Source of the DNA: Geodermatophilus sp. TF02-6
GTDB taxonomy: Bacteria; Actinomycetota; Actinomycetes; Mycobacteriales; Geodermatophilaceae
NCBI RefSeq assembly: GCF_003319115.1
Contig: NZ_QOHF01000020.1
Coordinates: 23,580 to 87,579 of the forward strand
Length of the DNA stretch: 64,000 bases
Direction of reading: 5' to 3'
Part shown: positions 40,926 to 52,419 of the stretch, one piece after another
Layout of the letters: every line of letters begins with the position of its first letter
Position numbering within the stretch: position 1 is the stretch's first letter
Position numbers and translations under genes: made by a program
Notes under the pieces: generated by a model
Told to the model about the DNA's origin: nothing
The model's database searches: none
The model's input: the letters and a program-made list of their open reading frames with translations, nothing else

Positions 40926-42215
40926 GTGTACCTGTCGAAGACCGAGGCCGCCGTCCTGCCCACCACGCTGGCCGGCACGCCGAGACGACTCCCGCAGACG
41001 CGCGGCCGGCGGCGGGTCTGGCCGCTGCTGGGGCCGGCGTTCGTGGCCGCGGTCGCCTACGTCGACCCGGGCAACTTCGCCACCAACTTCTCCGGCGGCG
41101 CGGCCTTCGGCTACACGCTGCTGTGGGTGATCGTCGCGGCCAACCTGATGGCGGTGCTCATCCAGTCGCTGACCGCCAAGCTCGGCCTGGCCACCGGCCG
41201 CGACCTGGCCACGCTGTGCCGGGAGCGGCTGCCCCGGCCGGTCACCTGGGGGCTGTGGGCCCAAGCCGAGGCCGTGGCGATCGCCACCGACCTCGCCGAG
41301 ATCGTCGGCGGCGCGGTGGCGCTGAACCTGCTCTTCGGCGTCCCCCTGCCGATCGGCGGGGGAATCACCGCCGTGGTGGCCTTCGTGCTCCTGGGCGCGC
41401 AGTCGCGCGGGCACCGGCCGTTCGAGCGGGTGATCGCCGGGCTGCTGCTGGTCATCGGCGCCGGCTTCGGCTACACGCTGCTCGGCTCGGGCGTCGACTT
41501 CGGCGGGGTCGCCGGCGGCCTGGTGCCCTCCTTCGACGGGCCGCAGAGCCTGGTGCTGGCCACCGGCATCCTGGGCGCGACGGTGATGCCGCACGTGATC
41601 TACGTGCACTCCGCGCTCACCCCGGGCCGCTACGGCGACGTGGTCACCGCCGGCCGCACGGCCGCCGGCCGCCGCCGACTGCTGCGCGCCCAGCGCCTGG
41701 ACGTGCTGCTGGCCATGGGGCTGGCCGGCCTGGTCAATGCGGCGATGCTCGTCGTGGCCGCGCAGCTGTTCACCGGAGCGGCCGACGCCGGCTCGCTGCA
41801 AAGCGTGCACGCCGGCCTCGGCGACCAGCTCGGCACCGGCGCCGCGATCGCGTTCGCGCTGGCCCTGCTGGCCTCGGGGCTGGCGTCGTCGTCGGTGGGC
41901 ACCCACGCCGGCCAGGTGGTGATGGCCGGCTTCCTGCGCCGGCACGTGCCGGTGCTGGCCCGGCGGATGATCACGCTGGCGCCAGCGCTGGTCGTGCTGC
42001 TGCTCGGCGGTGACCCGACGACCGCGCTGGTCTGGTCGCAGGTGGTGCTCTCCTTCGGCATCCCGTTCGCGCTGGTGCCGCTGCTGTGGCTGACCAGCCG
42101 CCGCGACCTCATGGGCGGCTGGGTCAACCGGCGGGTCACCACCGCCGCCGGGTCGGTCGTCGCGGCGCTGGTCATCGCCCTCAACGCCCACCTGCTCATC
42201 GGAGTGGTGGCCTAG
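40926..42215 (+). CDS. mntH: NRAMP-family Mn2+/Fe2+ transporter
   Basis: 429 residues with about 11 transmembrane helices. The helix 1 metal motif is VAYVDPGNFATN (Asp47) and the helix 6 motif is ATVMPHVIYVHSAL; both are intact, so proton-coupled divalent metal import is predicted. GTG 40926 is the start with GCGAGG upstream; GTG 40863 would add 21 non-homologous residues. No Fur or MntR box is obvious. It ends 118 bp before palindrome copy 2 and converges with the TenA genes. Confidence 0.93.
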   Translation: MYLSKTEAAVLPTTLAGTPRRLPQTRGRRRVWPLLGPAFVAAVAYVDPGNFATNFSGGAAFGYTLLWVIVAANLMAVLIQSLTAKLGLATGRDLATLCRERLPRPVTWGLWAQAEAVAIATDLAEIVGGAVALNLLFGVPLPIGGGITAVVAFVLLGAQSRGHRPFERVIAGLLLVIGAGFGYTLLGSGVDFGGVAGGLVPSFDGPQSLVLATGILGATVMPHVIYVHSALTPGRYGDVVTAGRTAAGRRRLLRAQRLDVLLAMGLAGLVNAAMLVVAAQLFTGAADAGSLQSVHAGLGDQLGTGAAIAFALALLASGLASSSVGTHAGQVVMAGFLRRHVPVLARRMITLAPALVVLLLGGDPTTALVWSQVVLSFGIPFALVPLLWLTSRRDLMGGWVNRRVTTAAGSVVAALVIALNAHLLIGVVA

Positions 42216-42332
42216 CGTCCGACGCGGGCGCACGACCCCGTCCATCGACGACGTGCTGTCGGCCGTCCGGGAGCGGGCCCGGCGCGAGGGCCGCTCGGTC
42301 GGGATCGTGCGTTCTCGCCGCAGCTCCCGAGG

Positions 42333-42387
42333 CATGGGAAGCGATACGTGCGTTCTCGGGGCCAAGACGCACGTATCGCTTCCCATG
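42333..42387. repeat. GGAAGCGATAC palindrome, copy 2
   Basis: The longest copy: a perfect 20-bp inverted repeat, CATGGGAAGCGATACGTGCG (42333-42352) and its complement (42368-42387), with a 15-base loop. It lies between the convergent mntH and TenA genes, 6 bases from the TenA stop. Probable bidirectional terminator. Confidence 0.92.
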
Positions 42388-42393
42388 TCCAGG

Positions 42394-43011
42394 TCAGGTG
42401 GCGTGCCAGGCGGCGGCGAAGAAGCCGACCTCCAGCTGCATCGCCCGCCGGTAGGCGGTCCGGACGGCGGGGACGTCGTCCGCGGTTCGGTCGAGCAGCG
42501 CCTCGAGCGTCGCGGCCAGCTCGTCGAACCCCGGGTCGGCGTAGGTGGTGACCCACTCCGCGTAGTCCCCGGCCGCCTCCGCCGACAGCGCCCGCCCCAG
42601 GTGGGCGTAGAGCCGCATGCACGGCGTCATCGCCGCCGCGGTCAGGCCGACCCCGCCGAGGGACGCCGTCGCCAGCAGGAAGTCGGTGTAGGCCAGCGTC
42701 GCCGGCAGCGGCTCGACGGCCGCCAGGTCGATGCCGGAGCGGGCGGCGTAGCCGGCGTGCAGCCGCAGCTCCTCGCGGACGCCGGCCAGCAGGTCGGCGA
42801 AGACGTCGAGGGTGGCCCGGTCGGGGCTGTGCGCGACGCCGAGGGCGTAGGCGCGGGCGAAGGACTCCAGGAAGAACGCGTCCTGGGCCACGTACCCGGC
42901 GAAGCGCTCCCGCGGCAGCGTGCCGTCCCCCAGAGCGGCCACGAACGGCGAGGCCAGCGCCTCGGCGGCCAGGTCGGCGTTGGCCGCCCACAGGTCGGCG
43001 GACAGACTCAT
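42394..43011 (-). CDS. tenA: TenA-family protein (thiaminase II / aminopyrimidine aminohydrolase)
   Basis: 205 residues, all helical. SPFVAALGDGTLPRERFAGY, VAQDAFFLESFARAYALG, the Cys region AAAMTPCMRLYAHLG (Cys131) and EVGFFAAAW near the end match TenA_C proteins, in which Cys and Glu hydrolyse aminopyrimidines from degraded thiamine for salvage. The ATG at 43011 overlaps the stop of a second TenA-like gene upstream (ATGA). The pair is divergent from the thiamine operon, consistent with HMP salvage feeding thiamine synthesis. Confidence 0.88.
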   Translation of the reverse strand: MSLSADLWAANADLAAEALASPFVAALGDGTLPRERFAGYVAQDAFFLESFARAYALGVAHSPDRATLDVFADLLAGVREELRLHAGYAARSGIDLAAVEPLPATLAYTDFLLATASLGGVGLTAAAMTPCMRLYAHLGRALSAEAAGDYAEWVTTYADPGFDELAATLEALLDRTADDVPAVRTAYRRAMQLEVGFFAAAWHAT

Positions 43012-43604
43012 ACTGCATCCACCGCCATCTCCCAGAAGGCGGCCTCCGCGGCGACCACCTCGGCGAAGACGGCGTCCGGCTCCGGCGCCGGGACGGCGTC
43101 GGCCGCCGCCTCGAGGCCGGACACGTAGGTCGCGAACGCCGGCACGGTCCAGTGCTCGACGAACGGCCGGAAGGCGGGCGCCCCCGGGCGGGCGTACGAC
43201 CAGGCGTCGAGGTAGGTGCGCTCGATCGTCCACAGCGCGGTCAGCGCCGTCCCGACGTCGGCGTCGTCGAGGCGCGCCAGCAGGTCGGCGTAGGCCGCGG
43301 TGGCCGGCAGCGCCGGTGCCCCCAGGTCCAGCCCGCGGACGGCGGCCTGCTCGTCGAACCAGTCGAGCTCCTCGACCAGCGCGACGAGGCCGCCGGCCAC
43401 CACCGCCTGCGCCGGCCGGGGCGCCCGGGCGAGCAGCCGGGCCTGGAAGCGCAGCAGGTCGGCGACGAAGCGGGCGTCCTGCACCAGCCAGGTGTCGAAG
43501 GCCGCGGCCGGGACCGTTCCGTCGCGGACCGCGTCGAGGAACGGGTGGCGCGTGGCCCGCCGCCAGGCCTCGGGGTGGCGGGGGAGGAGGTCGGCGACCG
43601 GCAC
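43008..43604 (-). CDS. Second TenA-like protein (TenA_E type)
   Basis: 198 residues, paralogous in layout to the downstream TenA: ATRHPFLDAVRDGTVPAAAF, WLVQDARFVADLLRFQARLL, ERTYLDAWSYARPGAP and AEAAFWEMAVDA. The catalytic Cys position is not conserved (TALWTIERTYLDAW), as in TenA_E proteins, whose active-site Glu is retained (VVAAEAAFWEM). It may act on a different degraded pyrimidine. GTG 43604. It begins about 75 bp before the TPP riboswitch on the opposite strand. Confidence 0.82.
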   Translation of the reverse strand: MPVADLLPRHPEAWRRATRHPFLDAVRDGTVPAAAFDTWLVQDARFVADLLRFQARLLARAPRPAQAVVAGGLVALVEELDWFDEQAAVRGLDLGAPALPATAAYADLLARLDDADVGTALTALWTIERTYLDAWSYARPGAPAFRPFVEHWTVPAFATYVSGLEAAADAVPAPEPDAVFAEVVAAEAAFWEMAVDAV

Positions 43605-43661
43605 GGCGGCGACTGTACGAGTCCGGGGCCGCCGACCGCGGCGTGGTCCGCGGCGGGGGCC

Positions 43662-43667
43662 TATGGT
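43662..43667 (+). promoter_or_regulatory. -10 box of the thiamine operon promoter
   Basis: TATGGT (TANNNT) lies about 7 bases before the inferred transcription start near 43674, immediately upstream of the TPP riboswitch. The -35 region is weak. Confidence 0.5.
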
Positions 43668-43682
43668 GGGCACTGCCACGTG

Positions 43683-43769
43683 CGGGAGCTCGGGTCGACC
43701 GGGCTGAGAGGGCGGCTGGACGCGCCGCCGACCGCTGGAACCTGACCGGGTAATGCCGGCGTAGGGAGC
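43683..43769 (+). promoter_or_regulatory. TPP riboswitch (thi box)
   Basis: All conserved blocks are present: GGGCTGAGAGGGCGGCTGG, then ACCGCTGGAACCTGACCGGG and TAATGCCGGCGTAGGGAGC. The P3 arm includes GGCGG...CCGCC. The 3' end of the aptamer contains the ribosome site (GGGAG), only 5 bases before the permease ATG (43774). TPP binding would therefore hide the ribosome site and stop translation, a direct sequestering design. Confidence 0.96.
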
Positions 43770-43773
43770 GGCC

Positions 43774-45116
43774 ATGAGCACCTCGGACGCCGTCCGCACC
43801 GGCGCGCCCACCGCGGACGCGCCCCTCACCCTGACCGAGCGGCCCGTCGCCACGCTGGGCCTGCGCGACGCGCTGGGGCTGTGGGGCAACCTGGGCATCA
43901 GCGTGCTGCTGCCGGTGGCCGCCGTCTTCGTCGTCCTCCCCGGCCGGCCGCTGGCGCTCACCATCGGCGCGGTCGTCGTCGGCGCGGCCGTCGGGTCGGT
44001 GCTGCTCGGGCTGGCCGCGGCGGCCGGTGCGCGCGAGCGCGTGCCGACGATGGTGCTGCTGCGCGGCCTGCTCGGCCGGCGCACCTCCTGGCTGCCCACG
44101 GCGCTGAACCTGGTGCAGTGCGTCGGCTGGGCGACCTTCGAGACCGTGGTCATCGCCGAGGCCGCGTCGCGGGTGCTCGACGCGCCGCGCTGGCCGTTCG
44201 TGCTGCTCGCCGGCGGGCTGGCCACCGCGATGGCGCTGCGCCCGCTGGGGGTGGTGCGGCTGCTGGCCCGCTACGCGGTGTGGGCGGCGCTGGCGGCGAT
44301 CGGCTACCTGTTCGTCGAGGTGCTCTGGCAGCCGCTGCCCCCGCTGACCGACGGCAGCGCGACGTCCTTCTGGGCGGCGGTGGACGTGGTCGTCGCGCTG
44401 CCCGTCTCCTGGGTGCCGCTCGTCGCCGACTACACCCGCCACGTGCGCAGCGGGAGAGCGGCCTTCGCCGGGTCGGCGCTGGGCTACGGCGTCGCGACCG
44501 TGGTGATGTTCACCCTCGGGGTCCTCGCGCTGGCCGCCTACGGCAGCGCCGGGCTGGACGTCGTCGACGCGCTGCTGGCGGTGCCGCTGGGCGCGGTCGC
44601 CGTGCTGGTCCTGGTCGCGGTGGAGCTCGACGAGGCCTTCGCCAACGTGTACTCGACGGCGGTGTCGGCGCAGAACGTCGTCGCCCGGCTCGACCGCAGG
44701 CTGCTCGCCCTGGTCGTCGGCGGGATCGCCACCGGCCTGGCGCTCACCGTCGACATCGCCGCCTACGAGCCGTTCCTGTTCCTCATCGGCGCGGTGTTCG
44801 TCCCGCTGGCCGGCGTCCTCGCGGTCGCCTACCTGACCACCCCGCGGGGCGAGTGGGACACCTCCGACGCCGCTCCGGCCCGGCCGCTGTTCCTGCTCCC
44901 GTGGACGGCGGGGTTCCTCGCCTACCAGCTGACGCTGCCGACGTACTTCTCCGGGCCGGGAGCCGGCTGGACGGCGTGGTGGACGCAACGCCAGCTCGAC
45001 CTGGGCATCGACCCGGCCAACGGCTGGTCGGCGTCGCTGGTCAGCCTCGCCGTCGCCGTGGCGCTGACCGCGCTGGTCCGCCTGCCGCAGGTGGTGCGAC
45101 GCCGGGTGCGCCGGCC

Positions 45117-45120
<4 letters not shown>
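43774..45120 (+). CDS. cytX: CytX-like hydroxymethylpyrimidine permease (NCS1 family)
   Basis: 448 residues with 12 predicted transmembrane helices. NCS1 features are LGLRDALGLWGNLGISVLLP, LNLVQCVGWATFETVVIAEA and VVALPVSWVPLVADYTRHVR. Its position directly behind a TPP riboswitch and ahead of thiO-thiS-thiG-thiE identifies it as the HMP (or related pyrimidine) importer CytX rather than a cytosine permease. The stop overlaps thiO's GTG (GTGA). Confidence 0.92.
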
Positions 45121-47831
<2,711 letters not shown>

Positions 47832-48109
47832 CCCTCCCGCGCCGGGCAGCACCTGGGTGGGCACCACGGCGACCACGACGCTCCCCGAGTCGCACAGCGC
47901 GCCCCACTGGCCGGTGACCCGCTCCACGGCATCCGGGGCGGCGACCTCCGCCCGACCGACAGCGCTCCGACGAGCAGCCCCCGTGTGATCGCTGTTACAG
48001 GAGGTTTGACGAGGCGTCAGCGGACCCATACGCAGGTGTTCGGCTCGCCCGCGAGCCGCGACCGGTCGCGCCTGGGGACGGGGGACGAGCGTGTGAGGGG
48101 ACCATCCGC

Positions 48110-48529
48110 GTGACACGGGAGACGGCCGGCGCGCTGTGGCCTTCCGCCCGACCGCCGGCGGCGCTGGGCGGACTCGAGTGGGACCTGGTCGACGTCTCCG
48201 AACTGCCGCAGCTGCGCGCCGAGCTGCGCCGTCACCTCGGGCCCGACCTGGCCGACCTGCGCGACCGCCTGGTCCTGGCCCTCGACGAGATGGCCTCCAA
48301 CGCGCTGCGCCACGGCGGCGGCGCCGTCCGGGCCGCGGTGTGCACCACCGACGCCGGCTGGCTGGTCGAGGTCCGCGACGGCGCCCCGGGCACCCCGCCG
48401 TCCCCCGCCCTGGGCCGCGACCCCAGCGAGGGCGGGCTGGGGCTCTACCTCATCGCCGAGCTGGCCACCACGCACGGCTGGTACGTCACCGGCGACGGCA
48501 AGCACGTCTGGGCCCTGCTCGCCCCCTGA
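48110..48529 (+). CDS. Orphan RsbW-like ATPase (anti-sigma-type kinase)
   Basis: 139 residues, a stand-alone HATPase_c_2 domain: DLRDRLVLALDEMASNALRH (N box), VEVRDGAPGTPPSP and GGLGLYLIAELATTHGWYVT (G box). Such actinobacterial proteins phosphorylate STAS antagonists or bind sigma factors; hundreds lack an assigned partner. It is clearly paralogous to the protein at 56178-56678. GTG 48110 is about 280 bp after thiE. No STAS or sigma gene is adjacent. Confidence 0.88.
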   Translation: MTRETAGALWPSARPPAALGGLEWDLVDVSELPQLRAELRRHLGPDLADLRDRLVLALDEMASNALRHGGGAVRAAVCTTDAGWLVEVRDGAPGTPPSPALGRDPSEGGLGLYLIAELATTHGWYVTGDGKHVWALLAP

Positions 48530-48601
48530 CCACCCGTCCGCCCGGCTCCTTTGCTCCGGCAGGCTGTCCGGTGCGCCCGCGGTGGTGCCACGCTGGTCGG
48601 C

Positions 48602-49291
48602 GTGGGTGGCGTGGTCTTCGACTACGACTCGGCCCCGGAGCGCTACCGGCTGGGCATGGCGGTCGCCCGGGCCTCCTCCACCGCGAGCCTCTACGAGGAG
48701 GTCTCCTCCCGGCTGGTCGCCCTGGGTGCACGGCGGACCCTGGACGTGGGCTGTGCCGACGGCGCGCTGCAATCGGCGCTGCCACCCGGGCCGCTGGTCG
48801 TCGGGCTCGATGCCGCGGCCGCGATGGTGCGCGCGCACCCGCCGCCCGTGGTCCGCGGCGACGCGGCACGGCTGCCGTTCGCCGACGACTCGTTCGACGC
48901 GGTGACGGCGCTCAACATGCTGTACCACCTGGCCGATCCGTGCGCCGCGCTGCGCGAGGCCCGGCGGGTCCTGCGGGCGGGCGGGACGCTGCTGGCGTCG
49001 GCCATCGCCCGGAGCGACTCGCCGGAGCTCGCGCGGTTCTGGCGGCGGCCGGCGACGTCGTTCGACGCGGAGGAGGCGCCGGCCCTGGTGGCGGAGGTCT
49101 TCGACCGTGTGACGGTGGAGCGGTGGGACGCCCCGCTGCTGACCCTGGCCGACGCCGCCGCGGTTCGCGACTACCTCCTCGGCCGGCAGGCACCACCGTC
49201 GGCTGCGCTGCGGGCGGCGGCGGAGCTGCCGACGCCGGTGCGGATCACCAAGCGCGGGGCCCTGGTGATCGCCTCGGGCGGGTGCGCCTGA
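48602..49291 (+). CDS. Class I SAM-dependent methyltransferase
   Basis: 229 residues. Motif I is [18 protein letters not shown], followed by [36 protein letters not shown] and [20 protein letters not shown], the UbiE/COQ5-like methyltransf_11 pattern. The C-terminal part ([20 protein letters not shown]) varies in this family. CACGCT lies 7 bases before GTG 48602, a leaderless pattern. Substrate unknown. It converges with the PP2C gene across repeat locus 6. Confidence 0.87.
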   Translation: MGGVVFDYDSAPERYRLGMAVARASSTASLYEEVSSRLVALGARRTLDVGCADGALQSALPPGPLVVGLDAAAAMVRAHPPPVVRGDAARLPFADDSFDAVTALNMLYHLADPCAALREARRVLRAGGTLLASAIARSDSPELARFWRRPATSFDAEEAPALVAEVFDRVTVERWDAPLLTLADAAAVRDYLLGRQAPPSAALRAAAELPTPVRITKRGALVIASGGCA

Positions 49292-49349
49292 GGTCTCCGT
49301 GGCCTGACCGTGAGGTGCCCGACGACCGCCGGACCGCTGATGCGCCGGC

Positions 49350-49557
49350 CTCGTCCCGGGTCCCGCCCCGAGCCTCCGACGGCCCCCTTGCAGGGTCCCG
49401 CCACGAGGCCCCGTCCCGAGGCTCTGGCCCCTTGCAGGGTCCCGCCGCGAGCTTGCGAGCGGTGGGGGGCAAGGGGTCCTTTCCCGAGGGGTGAGGTGGA
49501 CGGGGTCCTTTCATGGCGGGGGGCAAGGGGGTCCTTCAAGGGGAGGACGAGGTCCTT
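49350..49557. repeat. Dispersed GAAGGACCCC-type element, locus 6 (multi-copy cluster)
   Basis: The largest cluster: the blocks GGGTCCCGCC (three times), GGCCCCGTCCCGAGGCTCTG, CTTGCAGGGTCCCGCC (twice) and four inverted ends (AAGGGGTCCTTTC, GACGGGGTCCTTTC, AGGGGGTCCTTC, GACGAGGTCCTTTC). The last one runs into the stop of the phosphatase gene at 49558. Convergent context. Confidence 0.75.
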
Positions 49558-51624
49558 TCACTGCGGGTGGAGGCGGATCGCCACCAGGGCGATGTCGTCC
49601 TGCAGCCCCTCCGGGCGCAGCCGCTCGATCACCGCGTCGCACAGCCGCTCCAGCGGCTGGTCGCCGAACTCGGCCAGCGCGGCGCGCAGCCGGGCGATGC
49701 CGTCGTCCAGGGGGAGGTCGCGGCCCTCGACCAGCCCGTCGGTGTAGAGCAGCAGGGTGGCCCCCCGGCGGACGGTGAGCACGTCCTCGGAGCGCACCGT
49801 GGCCGGGTCGACGCCCAGCATCAGCTCCGCGCGGCCGGTCGTCAGCTCCTCCACCCGCCCGTCGACGTGCAGCAGCAGGGGCGGCGGGTGGCCGGCGTTG
49901 GACCAGCGCAGGGTGGTGAGGCCGGCGGCCCGCTGCTCCGGCGTCTGCTCGACCCGGGCCACCGCCGCGGTCGCCATGGTGCTGATGCCCAGCCCCTGGA
50001 CGGCGGCGTCGAGGTCGCACAGCACCTGCGCCGGGCCCACCCCGGGCCGGTAGGCGATGCCCCGCAGCAGCCCGCGCAGCTGACCCATGGCCGCCGCGGC
50101 CTCGGTGTCGTGGCCGACGACGTCCCCGATGACCAGCATCGTCGTCCCGGAGGGCTGGACGAACGCGTCGTACCAGTCGCCGCCGACCTCGGCGACCTCC
50201 ACCGCCGGCCGGTAGCGGACCACGATCTCGGCGGAGTCGGGCGTCGGCGGCGCGGTGAGCAGGCTGCGCTGCAGCCCCTCGGCCAGCCGCCGCTGCTGCT
50301 CGTAGAGGCGGGCGTTGTCCAGGGCCAGCGCCACCCGCGAGGCGACCTCCTGGGCGGCCGCGACGTCGGCGGCGTCGGCGACCGGCCGGTCCGCGGACCG
50401 GTAGACGGACAGCGAGCCGAGCGTGCGCCCGCGGGCGGTCAGGGGCAGGGTCACCGCCGACCGCGGCGCGAGGGTCCAGAAGGCGTCGCTCACCTCGCCC
50501 GGCGGCAGGCTGACCCCGACGATCGCGCCGACGTCGTCGACGGTCAGCGTCCGGCCGGAGGTCAGCGCCCGCACGACCGGGGCGTCGGGCCGGATGGAGG
50601 CCAGCCGCAGCTCGGCGTAGCGCGCCGCCGTGCCCCGGCAGGCCGGGTCGCGGTGCCAGCTGCCGACGTCGCGGACCCGGCCGTCCTCGTGGGCCAGGCT
50701 GACGATCGCCCAGTCCCCGAGCACGGGGACGACCGCCTCGGCGAGCCGCTGCAGGGCCGCGACCTCCCCCTCGCCCGAGCCCAGTGCCTCCGCGGTCACC
50801 GCACCCGCCTCGGCGATGAGCGCCAGCCGGGCGGCGCTGCTGCGGGCGCGCTCCTCGGCCGCCTTGCGCTCGCTGACGTCGAGGAGGTACACCGACAGCC
50901 CGTCGGGCCCCGGCCACGCCCGGACCTCGTACCAGGCGTCCAGCGGCGCGGGGTGGTACGCCTCGAAGACCCGCTCCCGGCCGGTCTCGACGGCGCCGCG
51001 GTAGTGCACCTCGAAGTCGCTGTCCACGGCCGCGGGGCACAGCCCCCAGATCTCCCCGCCCAGCAGCTCCTCGCGCGGCCGGCCGAGCACCCGCTCGGCC
51101 TCGGAGTTGACGTAGGAGAAGCGCCACTGCCGGTCGAGGGCGAAGAACGCGGCGTTCATCGTCTCCAGGACGCGGGCGACCCGGGCGTCGGCGTGCCGGG
51201 AGGCGGTGGTGTCGTAGGCGGCGCCCAGCACGCGCACCGGCCTGCCCCGCTCGTCGGCCAGCGCCCGGCCGCGGCCCTGCACCCAGCGGGTCCCGCCGTC
51301 CGGGAGGACGACGCGGAACTCGGCGTCGTACCCGCCGCAGGTGTCGACGGCGTGCCGGAGCGCCTCCGTCGTCCGCGGCGCGTCGTCGGGGTGCAGGCGC
51401 GCGGCGAAGGCGCCGATGGTGCCGTCGAAGTCCGCCCGGTCGTAGCCGAAGATCTCCAGCAGCCGGTCGTCCCAGCGCAGCCGGCCGGTGAGCAGGTCCC
51501 AGTCGAAGCTGCCGATGCCGGCGGCGTCGACGGCCAGGTCGATCCGCAGCCGGGTGGCCTCCAGGTCGCGGTCGGGGAGCCCGGCGCCCGGGCGGGGCCG
51601 GCCGGCGCTTCCGTCTCGACTCAC
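49558..51624 (-). CDS. PAS-PAS-GAF-SpoIIE (PP2C) phosphatase
   Basis: 688 residues, soluble. PAS 1 (about 25-140; AGIGSFDWDLLTGRLRWDDR), PAS 2 (150-265; AFFALDRQWRFSYVNSEAER), GAF (280-440; GDWAIVSLAHEDGRVRDV) and an RsbU/SpoIIE-type PP2C domain (460-688; VGGDWYDAFVQPSG, TLLLYTDGLVEGRD, LQDDIALVAIRL) with its metal-binding aspartates. It should dephosphorylate a STAS anti-anti-sigma protein, releasing a sigma factor in response to an internal signal. GTG 51624 follows GGAAGG. A 12-bp palindrome (51765-51776) lies 140 bp upstream. No STAS partner is adjacent. Confidence 0.93.
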   Translation of the reverse strand: MSRDGSAGRPRPGAGLPDRDLEATRLRIDLAVDAAGIGSFDWDLLTGRLRWDDRLLEIFGYDRADFDGTIGAFAARLHPDDAPRTTEALRHAVDTCGGYDAEFRVVLPDGGTRWVQGRGRALADERGRPVRVLGAAYDTTASRHADARVARVLETMNAAFFALDRQWRFSYVNSEAERVLGRPREELLGGEIWGLCPAAVDSDFEVHYRGAVETGRERVFEAYHPAPLDAWYEVRAWPGPDGLSVYLLDVSERKAAEERARSSAARLALIAEAGAVTAEALGSGEGEVAALQRLAEAVVPVLGDWAIVSLAHEDGRVRDVGSWHRDPACRGTAARYAELRLASIRPDAPVVRALTSGRTLTVDDVGAIVGVSLPPGEVSDAFWTLAPRSAVTLPLTARGRTLGSLSVYRSADRPVADAADVAAAQEVASRVALALDNARLYEQQRRLAEGLQRSLLTAPPTPDSAEIVVRYRPAVEVAEVGGDWYDAFVQPSGTTMLVIGDVVGHDTEAAAAMGQLRGLLRGIAYRPGVGPAQVLCDLDAAVQGLGISTMATAAVARVEQTPEQRAAGLTTLRWSNAGHPPPLLLHVDGRVEELTTGRAELMLGVDPATVRSEDVLTVRRGATLLLYTDGLVEGRDLPLDDGIARLRAALAEFGDQPLERLCDAVIERLRPEGLQDDIALVAIRLHPQ

Positions 51625-52419
51625 TCGCACCTTCCCGAGATCGCGGCGGCCGGTGCGCTCGCGGCGGAGCCTCGTCGGCGCTGCCCGGTGCGGCTCACCG
51701 GGGACGACGGAGCTGTCCCTTTCTCTCACGGCGGGGCCGGGGAGGCCACGAACTGTGCCGGACACGACACGTGTCGGACCGGTCCCGGCGGCGGGAGCGG
51801 CCCGGGGACACCGCCCGGCGGGCGCCCCCGGGTCCGAGAGGAGCGCCCGCCGAGCGGCGGGTGCGGACGACGGCGTCGTCCGCCGGCGCGGGTCGGCGTG
51901 CCGTGCGGCTCGTCCCGCGGCGCGGTGCCTGCTCGCGCGGCTCCGTGCGGCCCGGGCGGTCTCCTGCGGTCGACTCCCGGGCGCCGGCGGCGGGCGACGG
52001 GCCGTCCTCGGACGGCGCCCGGCCAGGTCGGTGCCGGTCAGAGACCCGGGGAACGGGTACCGGCGCGGACCTGTCGTCCCCTCGGACGGTTCCCGGACGC
52101 CGGCAGCGCGTGCCGCACTGCGGACGCCGCCTCCCGGGAGGGTCCGCGCGCTGCGACGGGGCGCAGTCGGCGGGGGGTCGAGGCGGGTACCGGTGGTGCG
52201 GAGACGGCTGGGGCGGCGGGAGGACCACCGTCGGAGGGGACCGCCAGGGGCGGTGCGAGGTCGGTCGGGAGGAGCGAGGACCGGTGCGGGCCGACGGGCG
52301 CGGCCACCGGGGCAGACGGTGGCCGGCAGTCGGCGGCTGGCAGGCGGTGCGGGGACAGGCGTCGACGGCGGGCGCCGGGGATCAGCCGCGTCGGAAGGGC
52401 GGGGAGGACGGGTCCTCCC
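51625..52419. other. Gene-poor interval upstream of the PP2C phosphatase
   Basis: About 800 bp of very GC-rich, irregular sequence. Open frames exist on both strands but none has a ribosome site with recognisable content. The only clear motif is CGACACGTGTCG, a perfect 12-bp palindrome at 51765-51776 and a possible operator for the phosphatase gene. The rest shows nothing I can name; it may be a long decayed gene. Confidence 0.5.

Noticed and set aside
42216..42330. Plus-strand fragment SIDDVLSAVRERARREGRSVGIV
   Set aside because: Protein-like but very short, with no stop or start of its own, and it runs into palindrome copy 2; may be a remnant but unsupported.
47840..48000. Minus-strand frame with AVERVTGQWGALCDSGSVVV
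   Set aside because: Plausible-looking stretch of about 45 codons, but no start, no ribosome site and no family match; possibly a remnant.
52038..52307. Minus-strand 89-codon Pro/Ala-rich frame
   Set aside because: No ribosome site and low-complexity composition; chance frame in very GC-rich DNA.
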